Shown one piece after another: positions 44,104 to 56,649 of a stretch of 64,000 bases of DNA. Position numbers and translations under genes: made by a program. The notes beneath the pieces are model-generated. The model made no database searches. It was given only the letters and a program-made list of their open reading frames with translations, and was not told where the DNA came from. The stretch spans positions 62,001 to 126,000 of the forward strand of contig CAJWCU010000005.1 in assembly GCA_913030825.1 (NCBI GenBank), read 5' to 3'. How positions within the stretch are numbered: the first letter of the stretch is position 1; each line of letters starts with the position of its first letter. Source of the stretch: an uncultured Rhodospirillaceae bacterium. GTDB taxonomy: Bacteria; Pseudomonadota; Alphaproteobacteria; Rhodospirillales; Casp-alpha2.

Positions 44104-44463
44104 ATGACCGAGGATAGGCCCAGTTCGGACCTTGACGGCCTCCAGAAGCGCATCGACGGCGCCATGGACAAGGGCGGCTTTTCAGAGGCCCGGAAAAAAG
44201 CCGAAAAGCAGCCGCCAAATAACGCTCTGGGCCTTGCATTTCGAGTCGGCATTGAGTTAGTTTCCGCCGTCGCCGTTGGGTTGGGTATCGGTTTGCTGCT
44301 GGACAAGTGGCTCGATACAAAGCCTTGGCTCATGTTGGTGTTCATTATCCTAGGGGGATGCGCCGGCATTCTGAATGTCTATCGAATGGCCCGTGGCTAC
44401 GGTTACGCCCCGGGGTATCAACAGGGAACCACCACCCCGGAAGACGATCCAGACCGCCGATAA
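44104..44463 (+). CDS. atpI: F0F1 ATP synthase assembly protein I (AtpI/AtpZ)
   Basis: The 119-residue protein has two membrane helices (about 47-68, IELVSAVAVGLGIGLLLDKW, and 73-92, PWLMLVFIILGGCAGILNVY), the AtpI/AtpZ topology. It assists c-ring assembly or ion handling. The N-terminal 40 residues are charged and cytoplasmic. It is the first gene of atpI-atpB-atpE-b'-b, ending 43 bases before atpB. The ATG at 44104 is preferred over a GTG three codons upstream. Confidence 0.92.
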   Translation: MTEDRPSSDLDGLQKRIDGAMDKGGFSEARKKAEKQPPNNALGLAFRVGIELVSAVAVGLGIGLLLDKWLDTKPWLMLVFIILGGCAGILNVYRMARGYGYAPGYQQGTTTPEDDPDRR

Positions 44464-44506
44464 TCCGCATATCCATCAAACGCTTTAATAGACGGGAAAC
44501 CGAGCC

Positions 44507-45238
44507 TTGGCCGAAAAGCACAGCCCGCTCGCTCAGTTCGAGATCAAAACCCTTGTGCCGCTGGAATTTGGCGGCATCGACGCTTCGTTCACCAATTCGT
44601 CGCTGTTCATGGTGGCGACCGTTGTTGTCGTGAGCCTGTTTTTGATCCTTGCCATGCGCCGCGCCGCCCTGGTGCCCGGCCGCTGGCAGTCGATGGCGGA
44701 ATTGAGCTACGTCTTCGTGGCCAACGTCATGAAGGACACGGTCGGCTCCGAAGGCCGCAAGTACTTCCCGTTCATCTTCACGGTCTTCATGTTCATTCTG
44801 TTCGGCAACCTGCTGGGCATGCTGCCGTACAGCTTCACCTTCACCTCGCACATCATCGTGACCTTCACGATCGCCGCGGTGATCTTCATCGGCGTGACCA
44901 TGATCGCGCTGGCCAAGCACAAAATGCATTTCTTCTCGTTCTTCATGCCGCCGGGCGTGCCGATGCTGTTGGCCCCGCTGCTGGTTCCGATCGAGATCAT
45001 TTCCTACCTGTCGCGCCCGATTTCCCTCAGCGTTCGTCTGTTCGCCAACATGCTGGCCGGTCACACGCTGCTGAAGGTTTTCGCCGGCTTCATCGTGTCG
45101 CTCGGCGTGTTCGGGATCGCCCCCTGGGCCTTCGTCGTCGCGCTGACGGGTCTGGAAATCGTCATCGCCTTCCTGCAGGCCTTCGTGTTCACCATGTTGA
45201 CCTGCCTGTATCTCAACGACGCCCTGCACCTGCACTAG
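44507..45238 (+). CDS. atpB: ATP synthase F0 subunit a
   Basis: The 243-residue inner-membrane stator subunit forms the proton half-channels. The essential Arg lies in SLSVRLFANMLAGHTLL, and downstream GLEIVIAFLQAFVFTMLTC carries the conserved Glu/Gln positions. There are about five to six membrane helices. The start is TTG at 44507 (AEKHSPLAQFEIKTL follows), a non-ATG start that may limit expression. Confidence 0.97.
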   Translation: MAEKHSPLAQFEIKTLVPLEFGGIDASFTNSSLFMVATVVVVSLFLILAMRRAALVPGRWQSMAELSYVFVANVMKDTVGSEGRKYFPFIFTVFMFILFGNLLGMLPYSFTFTSHIIVTFTIAAVIFIGVTMIALAKHKMHFFSFFMPPGVPMLLAPLLVPIEIISYLSRPISLSVRLFANMLAGHTLLKVFAGFIVSLGVFGIAPWAFVVALTGLEIVIAFLQAFVFTMLTCLYLNDALHLH

Positions 45239-45336
45239 GACGCAAGACAGGGATCGTCGGGACAGAAAGAGTTTCTTGAACCAACAATCACCATCAATCA
45301 GAACCATCAGAACTAGTCTTACGAAAGGATAAATCC

Positions 45337-45561
45337 ATGGACGTTGAAGCCGCCAAAGCCCTTGGTGCCGGTCTTGCCGTTATCGGTGTTATCGGTTCCG
45401 GTATCGGCATGGGTAACATCTTCGCCTCCTTCATTCAGGCCGTCGGCCGCAACCCCAGCGCTCAGGGTGCGGTGTTCCCGATGACCATGCTGGGCTTCGC
45501 CCTGGTTGAAGCCATCGCGCTCTTCGCGCTGGTTATCGCCCTGGTCATTCTGTACGGCTGA
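45337..45561 (+). CDS. atpE: ATP synthase F0 subunit c
   Basis: The 74-residue two-helix proteolipid forms the rotor ring. The proton-carrying Glu is residue 58 in FALVEAIALF. The first helix has the glycine pattern GVIGSGIGMG for tight ring packing, and the polar loop is RNPSAQG. Na+-binding residues (Gln/Ser pair) are absent, so it is H+-type. The preceding 98-base leader is A/C-rich with few secondary structures and ends in GAAAGGA, as in strongly translated c-subunit genes. Confidence 0.98.
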   Translation: MDVEAAKALGAGLAVIGVIGSGIGMGNIFASFIQAVGRNPSAQGAVFPMTMLGFALVEAIALFALVIALVILYG

Positions 45562-45582
45562 TTCTTTCGTACGACGCATAGG

Positions 45583-45638
45583 CCCGGGGCGGTATCCGCC
45601 CCGGGTTCGATGCGTTATCGCCGGGGGTCCGTCCCCGG
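45583..45638 (+). other. Two tandem hairpins between atpE and the b' gene
   Basis: The first is a perfect 10-bp stem (CCCGGGGCGG / CCGCCCCGGG, 45583-45605, loop TAT). The second is CCGGGG / CCCCGG (45621-45638). Neither has a U-run. They lie 22 bases after the atpE stop and probably stabilise a processed atpE-proximal mRNA to supply the many c subunits needed per enzyme. Confidence 0.6.
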
Positions 45639-45682
45639 TTGAACGATTGGAATCATCCGCTTTGGGATAAAGAGGTCCTTCA

Positions 45683-46177
45683 ATGCCTCAATTGGACGTC
45701 ACTACCTTCGTGCCCCAGATCGTCTGGCTGGTGATCAGTTTCACCGCCATGTTCCTGGTCATGTGGAAGGTCTGCGTTCCCAGGATCGGCGGCGCTCTCG
45801 AAGCGCGGCAGAAAAAGATCGAACAGAACCTGGAACGCGCCGCCGACCTGAAGGCCGAGGCCGAAGCCGCCGTCGAGACCTATGAAAAAGCTCTCGCCGA
45901 GGCCCGCGCCACGGCGCACGAGGAAATCGCAAAGGTCCAGGCCGATCTGAAAGCCAAGCAGGATGCCGAGGAAGCGAAGCTTTCCCAGTCCCTGCAGGCC
46001 AAGATCAAGGAAGGCGAAGCCGCCATCGACAAGGCCCTCCAGGATGCCCTCGCGGGACTCGACGCCATGGCGGCCGATGTCGCCCAGGCGGCCTGCGAGC
46101 GTCTGACCGGCGATGCGCCGGACGCGGGTGCGGTCAACAAGGCCGTCGCCGATGCCGCCAAGGCGCGGCAGGCCTAA
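45683..46177 (+). CDS. atpF2: ATP synthase F0 subunit b'
   Basis: The 164-residue peripheral-stalk subunit has an N-terminal membrane helix (about residues 10-30, IVWLVISFTAMFLVMWKV) followed by a long Ala/Glu/Lys-rich coiled coil. Photosynthetic bacteria, plastids and alphaproteobacteria carry b and b' as a heterodimer; this copy, first and shorter in its membrane part, is b'. GAGGTCC precedes the ATG. Confidence 0.93.
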   Translation: MPQLDVTTFVPQIVWLVISFTAMFLVMWKVCVPRIGGALEARQKKIEQNLERAADLKAEAEAAVETYEKALAEARATAHEEIAKVQADLKAKQDAEEAKLSQSLQAKIKEGEAAIDKALQDALAGLDAMAADVAQAACERLTGDAPDAGAVNKAVADAAKARQA

Positions 46178-46195
46178 AGGAAGGGAGCGTAAATC

Positions 46196-46690
46196 ATGGA
46201 ACAGATGCTGCACGATCCCACCTTCTGGGTTTCCACGGCCTTCATCGCCTTCATCGGCCTGCTGGTCTACCTCAAGGTGCCGAAACTGGTCACCGGCGCG
46301 CTCGACGAGCGTGCGGATAAGATCAAATCCGACATCGAGGAAGCCGAAAAGCTCCGCGAGGAAGCGCAGAAACTTCTGGCCGACTATCAGAAGAAACAGC
46401 GCGACGCCCAGAAAGAGGCCGAAAACATCGTCGCCGCCGCCAAGGAAGAAGCCGAACGTCTCGCCAAGCAGGGCGAACAGCGGCTTAAGGACTCCCTGGC
46501 CCGGCGTGAAAAGCAGGCCATGGACCGGCTGGCCCAGGCGGAAGCTGCCGCCCTGGATCAGGTCAAGGCCCATACGGTCGACGTCGCCATGGCCGCCACG
46601 CGCCAGGTGCTGGCCGACAGCATCAAAGGCAAGAAGGCGGAACAGCTGATCGACGACGCCATTGCAGGCCTGCCCGGAAAACTCCACTAG
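46196..46690 (+). CDS. atpF: ATP synthase F0 subunit b
   Basis: The 164-residue peripheral-stalk subunit has a membrane helix at about 9-27 (FWVSTAFIAFIGLLVYLKV) and a coiled coil from residue 35 onward (LREEAQKLLADYQKKQRDA). It pairs with b' to hold F1 against rotation. It is the last gene of the operon, followed directly by a strong terminator, so the F1 genes must lie elsewhere. Confidence 0.95.
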   Translation: MEQMLHDPTFWVSTAFIAFIGLLVYLKVPKLVTGALDERADKIKSDIEEAEKLREEAQKLLADYQKKQRDAQKEAENIVAAAKEEAERLAKQGEQRLKDSLARREKQAMDRLAQAEAAALDQVKAHTVDVAMAATRQVLADSIKGKKAEQLIDDAIAGLPGKLH

Positions 46691-46720
46691 TCTTCGGATT
46701 TTCCAGGCCGAACGATTCAA

Positions 46721-46744
46721 GGGGCTCCTTCGGGAGCCCCTTTT
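46721..46744 (+). terminator. Intrinsic terminator of the F0 operon
   Basis: GGGGCTCC-TTCG-GGAGCCCC is a perfect 8-bp stem with a stable UUCG tetraloop, followed by TTTT. It lies 31 bases after the subunit b stop. Confidence 0.92.
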
Positions 46745-46762
46745 CATTTATAGATACCGGCC

Positions 46763-47236
46763 ATGGAACAGACCTATTCCATCCGCTGGATAAGCCCCGA
46801 AAGCGCCGACGCCGACGCGCCCGGCCTGCTCGCCCTGATCCGGGGCCTTGCCGATTTCGAAGGCTGGTCCGAATTCGTCGATATCTCCGCCGAGGAAATC
46901 GCCGAACGGGCCAAACGCCCTGCCCCGCCCTTTCGCGCGGCCCTTGCCCAGGACGCCACGGGGGCCCTGATCGGGTTCGCCACGGTCTTCGTCACCGATT
47001 TCACCTACGCCAAGCGGCCCTCCCTGGAACTTGAAATGCTCTTCGTGACGGAGCATTGGCGTCGCCACGGCGTCGGCCATGGCCTGATGGACGCGGTGAT
47101 CGCCCATGCCCGCACCGGCGGCTATGTGGAAATGGAATGGAACGTCCTGAAAACCAACGCCCGTGCCCAGACTTTCTACCGCCAATTCGGCGCCGACGTT
47201 CAGCCGGAATGGGATCGGTGGGGGTTGGTTCTCTGA
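46763..47236 (+). CDS. GNAT family N-acetyltransferase
   Basis: The 157-residue acetyltransferase has IRGLADFEGWSEFVDISAEE near the N-terminus, LIGFATVFVTDFTYAKRPSL (strands 2-4), acetyl-CoA-binding TEHWRRHGVGHGLMDAVIAH near residue 95, and the C-terminal TNARAQTFYRQFGAD. The pattern matches the diamine N-acetyltransferase/RimI-related group; polyamines are a possible substrate by family similarity. It lies just behind the atp terminator and converges on ligA, with 1 base between stops. Confidence 0.85.
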   Translation: MEQTYSIRWISPESADADAPGLLALIRGLADFEGWSEFVDISAEEIAERAKRPAPPFRAALAQDATGALIGFATVFVTDFTYAKRPSLELEMLFVTEHWRRHGVGHGLMDAVIAHARTGGYVEMEWNVLKTNARAQTFYRQFGADVQPEWDRWGLVL

Positions 47237-47237
47237 C

Positions 47238-51051
<3,814 letters not shown>

Positions 51052-51067
51052 GGGCCTGCCTTCCGCC

Positions 51068-51895
51068 CTACCAGAACTTCAGGCTGTCGTACCAGGCCTT
51101 CTCTTCGACCTCGGGGCGGACATGCTCGCCGGTCAGCATTTCGTAGGAGTCCATGTACCATTCCGAGCCCGGGAAATTATGACCCAGGACGGAGGCCGTC
51201 TTGCGCGCTTCGTCGGTCAGACCCAGGGCGAGGTATGCCTCGGTCAGGCGATGCAGGGCCTCGGGCACGTGGGTCGTCGTCTGATAGGTGTCGATGACCG
51301 TGCGGAACCGGTTGATGGCGGCGAGATACTGGTGCTGATTATGGTAATAGCGACCGATCTCCATCTCCTTGCCGGCCAGGTGGTCGTAGGTCAGTTCGAT
51401 CTTGAACTTGGCGTCCCGGGCGAATTTGGAATCCGGGAACCGAGTGACCACTTCCTTCAGGCTCTGCAATGCCAGGGTCGTCATCTGCTGATCGCGGGTG
51501 ACGTCGGAAATCTGCTCGTAATAGGCCAGCCCCTTCAGATAGTAGGCATAGCCGACGTCCGGATTGGTCGGATGCAGCTGAATGAAGCGGTCGAGCGCGG
51601 AAATCGCTTCCTGATAGTTGTTCGACTTGTAATAGCCGTAGGCCGCCATCAACTGCGCCTTGGTCGCCCAGACCGAATAGGGGTGCTGGCGTTCGACTTC
51701 CTCGAAGGTGCGGGCGGAATCGACGAACCGGCGCCCGGTCATCATGTCGACACCCCGGTTGTACAGCTCATCGACCGGTTTTTCGACGTAGGCCGGTTTT
51801 TCGTCCTCGAACAAGGAACAGGCCGACAGCGCCGCCGCCGTCACCACGGCAAACAAAGCAGGAAAGAGGGATTTGATCCGAACGGGCATCTTCAT
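51068..51895 (-). CDS. bamD: Outer-membrane assembly lipoprotein BamD
   Basis: The 275-residue lipoprotein has signal and lipobox LSAC with Cys at residue 26, then TPR repeats such as LYNRGVDMMTGRRFVDSART, YYKSNNYQEAISALDRFIQL and YLKGLAYYEQISD. It is an essential partner of BamA in inserting outer-membrane proteins. The ATG at 51895 is preferred; another ATG two codons on is possible. A promoter candidate lies just upstream, after the lpxC terminator. Confidence 0.95.
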   Translation of the reverse strand: MKMPVRIKSLFPALFAVVTAAALSACSLFEDEKPAYVEKPVDELYNRGVDMMTGRRFVDSARTFEEVERQHPYSVWATKAQLMAAYGYYKSNNYQEAISALDRFIQLHPTNPDVGYAYYLKGLAYYEQISDVTRDQQMTTLALQSLKEVVTRFPDSKFARDAKFKIELTYDHLAGKEMEIGRYYHNQHQYLAAINRFRTVIDTYQTTTHVPEALHRLTEAYLALGLTDEARKTASVLGHNFPGSEWYMDSYEMLTGEHVRPEVEEKAWYDSLKFW

Positions 51896-51970
51896 CGGCG
51901 GGCGATCTGTTTTTACTGGCCTGTCTTCGCGGCCCCGGTGAAAGGCCCAGGCGGGCCGACCGGGGGGCAA

Positions 51971-52000
51971 AATATATCACGCGGTCGGGCCAATTGAAAA
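51971..52000 (-). promoter_or_regulatory. Candidate promoter for bamD-recN-ligA
   Basis: On the minus strand TTTTCA (51995-52000) and TATATT (51971-51976) are 18 bases apart in a locally A/T-rich patch, giving a leader of about 70 bases. Confidence 0.45.
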
Positions 52001-52096
52001 AGCCCAATCGCCTGTTTCCGGTTTGGATTTGGGCCGGTTCCGGTGAAATCGCAAGGTTACGGCGGAAAACGCCGCCGCACGGGCCGCCCGGCCAAA

Positions 52097-52122
52097 TAAA
52101 AAGCGGCGCCCGAAAGCGCCGC
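52097..52122 (-). terminator. Intrinsic terminator of lpxC
   Basis: On the minus strand GCGGCGC-TTTCGG-GCGCCGC is followed by TTTTTATTT, 38 bases after the lpxC stop. It separates lpxC from the bamD unit. Confidence 0.88.
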
Positions 52123-52159
52123 CGTGGTCTGCGAAGGCCGAATTTGCGTCCCGCTGGCC

Positions 52160-53134
52160 CTAGACCAGCGCGGCTTCGGCCTTGATGCCGCCGTCCATGG
52201 CGGTCTTCGATTCGTCACCGGTCAGCACGTCGTAGCACCAGGCGTCGGGATCGTCGAACAGCTTGCGCAGAAGCTGATTGTTGATCGCATGGCCGGCACG
52301 TTCGCCCCGGTAGGCGCCGATGATCTGGCTGCCCGCGAGGTAGAGGTCGCCGACGGCGTCGAGCGCCTTGTGGCGGACGAATTCATCGTCGTGGCGCAGA
52401 CCGCCGTCGTTCAAAACCGTATCGCCGTCGATGACGATGGCGTTGTCGAGGGAGCCGCCACGGGCCAGACCGGCCTTTTGCATGGCTTCGACTTCGTGCA
52501 TGAAGCCGAAGGTCCGGGCATTGGCCAGTTCCTTGCAGAATGCGCCGTTGACCACGCCGAGGCGCAGATGCTGGCGGCGGATCGCCTGGCTTTGGAATTC
52601 GATTTCGAAATCGACGGAAAACACGTCGGCCGGCACCAGTTCGGCGCGGCCGTGATCGGTTTCCACGGAAATCGGCTTGAGCACCCGGATAACGCGGCGG
52701 TCGGCGGCCAGTTCGACCACACCGACCTTGCGGATCATATCGACGAAGGGCTGCGAGCTGCCGTCGACGGCCGGGACTTCCGGGCCGTCCAGTTCAATCA
52801 ACGCATTGTCGATGCCGCAGCCCGCCAGGGCCGCCATCAGATGTTCGACCGTGCCGACGGATACGCCGTCTTCATTCGCCACCGCCGAGCACATGCGCGT
52901 GTCGTGGACGCGATCCCAACGGGCGGCGACGGCGCCGTCTTCGGCAACATCGGTGCGGTGAAAAAGAATGCCGTGATCGGCGGGGGCGGGGCGGAGCCTC
53001 AAGGTCACCGGCGATCCGGAATGCAGGCCGATCCCGGTCAGTTCGGCAACGTCCTTCAACGTGCGCTGACAAACCGTTTTCTCGATCTTCCGATCTTGCA
53101 TCTGCATGTTCTGACCGGCGGTATTCAAAGCCAT
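52160..53134 (-). CDS. lpxC: UDP-3-O-acyl-N-acetylglucosamine deacetylase
   Basis: The 324-residue zinc enzyme catalyses the committed step of lipid A synthesis. It has TLKDVAELTGIGLHSGSPVT, the zinc His in VEHLMAALAGCGIDNALIE, and the zinc ligands in DDEFVRHKALDAVGDLYLAG (H-x3-D). GAFCKELANARTFGF is also conserved. The ATG at 53134 is preceded by GGGG at good spacing. Its position after ftsZ is the usual alphaproteobacterial and gammaproteobacterial order. Confidence 0.97.
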   Translation of the reverse strand: MALNTAGQNMQMQDRKIEKTVCQRTLKDVAELTGIGLHSGSPVTLRLRPAPADHGILFHRTDVAEDGAVAARWDRVHDTRMCSAVANEDGVSVGTVEHLMAALAGCGIDNALIELDGPEVPAVDGSSQPFVDMIRKVGVVELAADRRVIRVLKPISVETDHGRAELVPADVFSVDFEIEFQSQAIRRQHLRLGVVNGAFCKELANARTFGFMHEVEAMQKAGLARGGSLDNAIVIDGDTVLNDGGLRHDDEFVRHKALDAVGDLYLAGSQIIGAYRGERAGHAINNQLLRKLFDDPDAWCYDVLTGDESKTAMDGGIKAEAALV

Positions 53135-53219
53135 AAAGTGCCCCGTTTCGGTGTTCGTTCACCGGCATTCTCGCCGGTGTGTGACCGTATCCTCGACCGT
53201 TCAGCCGCTGGATACGAAA

Positions 53220-53256
53220 GGATCCCGAGTTCATGCATAAACAGAACCCGGGATCC
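53220..53256 (-). terminator. Stem-loop between ftsZ and lpxC
   Basis: A 13-bp stem (GGATCCCGGGTTC against GAACTCGGGATCC on the minus strand, one mismatch) closes an 11-base loop and is followed by CTTTCG. It lies about 48 bases after the ftsZ stop. The short U-run makes it a weak terminator or mRNA-end stabiliser. Confidence 0.5.
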
Positions 53257-53304
53257 CCTCAAATCACTATTTGTTTCCGAATGTTACGGCTTTTCGCCGT
53301 CCTT

Positions 53305-55203
53305 TCAGTTGGCCTGACGCCGCAGAAACGCGGGGATGTCCAGAAGATCGTCCTCGCTTTCCGACGCCGGCAGCCGATCGGCCGGATCAACCCCGCCCAG
53401 GGACGCCTTCGGCGCCGGCTGTTCCGGCATCGTCTGCACCGGCTCAGGGGTTGCCTGAACCGGGGCCGGGGCCGGAGTTTGTTCGGCCTGCGGTGTCGCC
53501 GCGCGTGAGCGGATCAAGGCATCGATGGTGCCCCGGTCACCGGCCGTGGGTTGCGCGGTCGGCTGAGCAGCCGGCTGCGGGATCGCCTGCGCCGCCGGAG
53601 CGGGCATGGAATCGGCGGTTTCCTCCGGTTTCCGGGCACGCCCGGTGCCGGTCACCCGTTCGAACAAGGACAGGCCGCCGCCTTCCTTCTTGGCCTTGCG
53701 CAGAAGACCGCCGCCCTTGGGGGCATCTTCTTCAGCCTGTGATCCATTGACCACAGCCGCGACCTTGAACGGATCCGCATCGGCGGCAGGACCGTCCAGG
53801 CCGTCGTCGTCTTCCGCAACCTCGACGGCACGCGCCGGGATGAAGGATTCGACGTTACCCGTGCCCGGCATGCCTGCCGGCACACGGGGCTGAAGCTCCG
53901 CCGGGGCCGCTTCGGCGGTATCTTCGTCGTCGCTCATCGCCGCGAAATCGTCTTCGGCAATGTCGTCACCGGTTTCCGGCGCTTCCGTCGAAAGTTCGGT
54001 TTCAAGTGTTTCTTCCGCCGATTCGGCGACGGCATCGGCGATTTCGTCGGAAACTTCCTCAGCCGCCTCAGCCGCCGGCGCGTTGTGGATCTTGAACACG
54101 GACGGCGCCTCGTCTTCGGCGACTTCCTTGATCGTATCCTTGGCTTCTTCCTCGGGCCGCGGAACACGGACCGGCTCGATGCGCTGGGCCTGGTTCAGGA
54201 TATGCATGTGAGACGGCTGTTCGCCTTCGGCGACTTCCAGACCCGTCGCCACGACCGACACCCGCATGGAGCCTTCCATGGTCTGATCGAAGGCCGAGCC
54301 GATGATGATATAGGCATCTTCGTCGACTTCGGCGCGGACCCGGTTGGCGGCCTCATCGACCTCGAACAGGGTGATGTCGTCACCGCCGGTGATGTTGATC
54401 AGCACGCCCTTCGCCCCCCGCATGGACGCATCGTCCAGCAGTGGGTTGGAAATCGCCGCTTCGGCGGCATCGAGGGCCCGGCGTTCGCCGGCCGCCTCGC
54501 CCGTGCCCATCATGGCCCGGCCCATGCTCTGCATGACCGACTGCACATCCGCGAAGTCCAGGTTGATCAGGCCCGGCATCACCATCAGGTCGGTGATGGA
54601 ACGGACACCGGAATACAGAACGTCGTCCGCCATCTTGAAGGCGTCGGCGAAGGTCGTCTTCTCGTTGGCGACGCGGAACAGGTTCTGGTTGGGGATGATG
54701 ATCAGGGTATCGACGTAGCCCGCCAGTTCGTCCAGGCCCTGTTCGGCCAGGCGCATGCGGTGCGACCCTTCGAATTGGAAGGGCTTGGTCACCACGCCGA
54801 CAGTCAGGATGCCGTGTTCCCGGGCCGCCTTGGCGATGACCGGGGCGGCTCCCGTGCCTGTTCCGCCACCCATACCGGCGGCGATGAAGACCATGTTGGA
54901 CTGGCCCAATTCGTCGAGGATTTCACCGATCGATTCCTCGGCCGCCGCGCGCCCGACTTCGGGCTTGGAGCCGGCGCCCAGACCCCGGGTGACCCCGGTG
55001 CCCAATTGGATGCGGCGCTCGGCCTTGGAACCCTTTATGGCCTGGGCGTCGGTGTTGGCGACGATGAAATCGCAGCCTTCCAGGTTCGCCGCGATCATGT
55101 TGCCCACGGCGTTGCCACCGGCGCCACCCACGCCGATGACGCTGATCCGGGGCTTAAGCTCCGGGGCTTCGTTGTCTTCCGGTACGGTAATGTTGATGCT
55201 CAT
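53305..55203 (-). CDS. ftsZ: Cell division protein FtsZ with long C-terminal linker
   Basis: The 632-residue tubulin-like GTPase forms the Z ring. The GTP-binding loop GGGTGTG is at residues 112-118 and the T7 synergy loop NLDFADV at 214-220. The core ends near residue 322. Residues about 323-618 are an acidic, Ala/Glu/Pro-rich disordered linker, and the conserved C-terminal peptide [14 protein letters not shown] ends the chain. The linker is long even for alphaproteobacteria. The ATG at 55203 follows GGAGGC. The 111-base leader can form a hairpin. Confidence 0.97.
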   Translation of the reverse strand: MSINITVPEDNEAPELKPRISVIGVGGAGGNAVGNMIAANLEGCDFIVANTDAQAIKGSKAERRIQLGTGVTRGLGAGSKPEVGRAAAEESIGEILDELGQSNMVFIAAGMGGGTGTGAAPVIAKAAREHGILTVGVVTKPFQFEGSHRMRLAEQGLDELAGYVDTLIIIPNQNLFRVANEKTTFADAFKMADDVLYSGVRSITDLMVMPGLINLDFADVQSVMQSMGRAMMGTGEAAGERRALDAAEAAISNPLLDDASMRGAKGVLINITGGDDITLFEVDEAANRVRAEVDEDAYIIIGSAFDQTMEGSMRVSVVATGLEVAEGEQPSHMHILNQAQRIEPVRVPRPEEEAKDTIKEVAEDEAPSVFKIHNAPAAEAAEEVSDEIADAVAESAEETLETELSTEAPETGDDIAEDDFAAMSDDEDTAEAAPAELQPRVPAGMPGTGNVESFIPARAVEVAEDDDGLDGPAADADPFKVAAVVNGSQAEEDAPKGGGLLRKAKKEGGGLSLFERVTGTGRARKPEETADSMPAPAAQAIPQPAAQPTAQPTAGDRGTIDALIRSRAATPQAEQTPAPAPVQATPEPVQTMPEQPAPKASLGGVDPADRLPASESEDDLLDIPAFLRRQAN

Positions 55204-55230
55204 GTTACTGCCTCCGATGATTACGTGCCG

Positions 55231-55276
55231 CCTGAAGAAATGCAACGCCGGTGGGACCCGCCGGGGCCGCTTCAGG
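55231..55276 (-). other. Hairpin in the ftsZ leader
   Basis: CCTGAAG (55231-55237) and CTTCAGG (55270-55276) form a 7-bp stem around a GC-rich inner stem, 28 bases before the ftsZ ATG. It is close enough to influence ribosome loading. Confidence 0.35.
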
Positions 55277-55314
55277 GGATAGGTTAAAGTTCAAAAAGTC
55301 GGTTTCTCCGCATG

Positions 55315-56595
55315 TCAGAAGTTCTCCCGCAGCCATTGCCCGAACCGCCCGAAAGCGCCGCTGCGTTCCTTGATCGGCTGAAAATCGCTCCCAGCCACTT
55401 CCAAGGGGTTTTCCACCGCATAACGGATCAACCCGACCGAGGTTGCGAACCCCGGCCCCGAAACCGCTTCAGATAGCCCCTCTACGCCGCGCGGCCGGGC
55501 CAGGCGAACCTGGCGGCCGAGCACGTCTCCGGCGAGTTCAGCCAATCCGGACAGCTGGCTCGCCCCGCCGGTCAGCACAACGCGCTGACCGATGGCCTTG
55601 TCGAACCCGCTCGCCGTCAGGCGATCTCGCACCAATTCCATGATTTCCTCGGCCCGCGGCCGGACAATGCCGACCAGGACCGACCGCGGCACCTGGGTCG
55701 CCGCCCCTTCCTTGTCTTCACCGATCAACGGCACCGCGATCATTTCCGAATCGTCGGACGGCGACGGAATGACGCAGCCGAACAGCGCCTTCATGCGCTC
55801 GGCACTTTCCACCGGCGTCGACAGGCCGCGCGCGATGTCGTTGGTCATATGGCCGCCGCCCAGGGGAATGACGTCCGTATGGACCAATTCGCCGTCGCAG
55901 AAGATCGCCAGCGACGTCGTGCCACCGCCGATATCGATACAGGTCGTGCCCAACTGGCGTTCGTCCTCGACCAGACAGGACAGGGCCGAAGCGAAAGGCG
56001 TGGCGACCAGAGCGTCGATTTCCAAATGACACCGCCCGATCACGGTGCGCAGGTTGGTCACCGGCCCCGATTGGGCCGAGACCAGATGCAGGTTGGCGCC
56101 CAGGCGATTGCCGAACATCCCGCGCGGATCGCGCACCCCCCGGTTGTCGTCGACCGAATAGCCGACCGGGATGGAATGGATCAGTTCGCGGTCCGCCGGG
56201 GTTTCGGCGGCGGCCTGATCGGCGGAGAGGACACGATAGAGATCCGCCTCCTCGATCTCGCGGCCGCCGATATCGGTCTCATGGGCAATCAATTTGGATT
56301 TCGGTTTGCCGCAGGACAGGTTGACCAGGACCTTCTGGATATTCTCGCCGACCATCGCTTCGGCGGCCTCGACCGTGGCGCGGATCGTCGCCTCGGCGGC
56401 GTCCAGATCGATGACGCTCCCCGATTTCAGGCCATGAGATTTCTGATGACCGATCCCGACGACCCGGGCCGTCACCTCGCCGCCGGCGACGCCGGCGTTC
56501 AAGCGGGCGATCAGGCAGGACACCTTGGACGTTCCCAGGTCCAGGGCGGCGATCAGGCCGCTGCGCGGTTTCGTGTTTCCCAGTGGTTTGTTCAT
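55315..56595 (-). CDS. ftsA: Cell division protein FtsA
   Basis: The 426-residue actin-like ATPase tethers FtsZ to the membrane. The phosphate-1 motif is IAALDLGTSKVSCLIARL, phosphate-2 is in CIDIGGGTTSLAIF, and the adenosine region is VVLTGGASQLSGL. The C-terminal amphipathic membrane-targeting helix is GAFGRFGQWLRENF at the very end. It is 54 bases downstream of ftsQ and 111 bases upstream of ftsZ. Confidence 0.97.
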   Translation of the reverse strand: MNKPLGNTKPRSGLIAALDLGTSKVSCLIARLNAGVAGGEVTARVVGIGHQKSHGLKSGSVIDLDAAEATIRATVEAAEAMVGENIQKVLVNLSCGKPKSKLIAHETDIGGREIEEADLYRVLSADQAAAETPADRELIHSIPVGYSVDDNRGVRDPRGMFGNRLGANLHLVSAQSGPVTNLRTVIGRCHLEIDALVATPFASALSCLVEDERQLGTTCIDIGGGTTSLAIFCDGELVHTDVIPLGGGHMTNDIARGLSTPVESAERMKALFGCVIPSPSDDSEMIAVPLIGEDKEGAATQVPRSVLVGIVRPRAEEIMELVRDRLTASGFDKAIGQRVVLTGGASQLSGLAELAGDVLGRQVRLARPRGVEGLSEAVSGPGFATSVGLIRYAVENPLEVAGSDFQPIKERSGAFGRFGQWLRENF

Positions 56596-56649
56596 TGCCG
56601 TGGTCTCGTTCGGTCTTGGGTTTCGGTCATCGGTTCAACGGTCTCGGTC

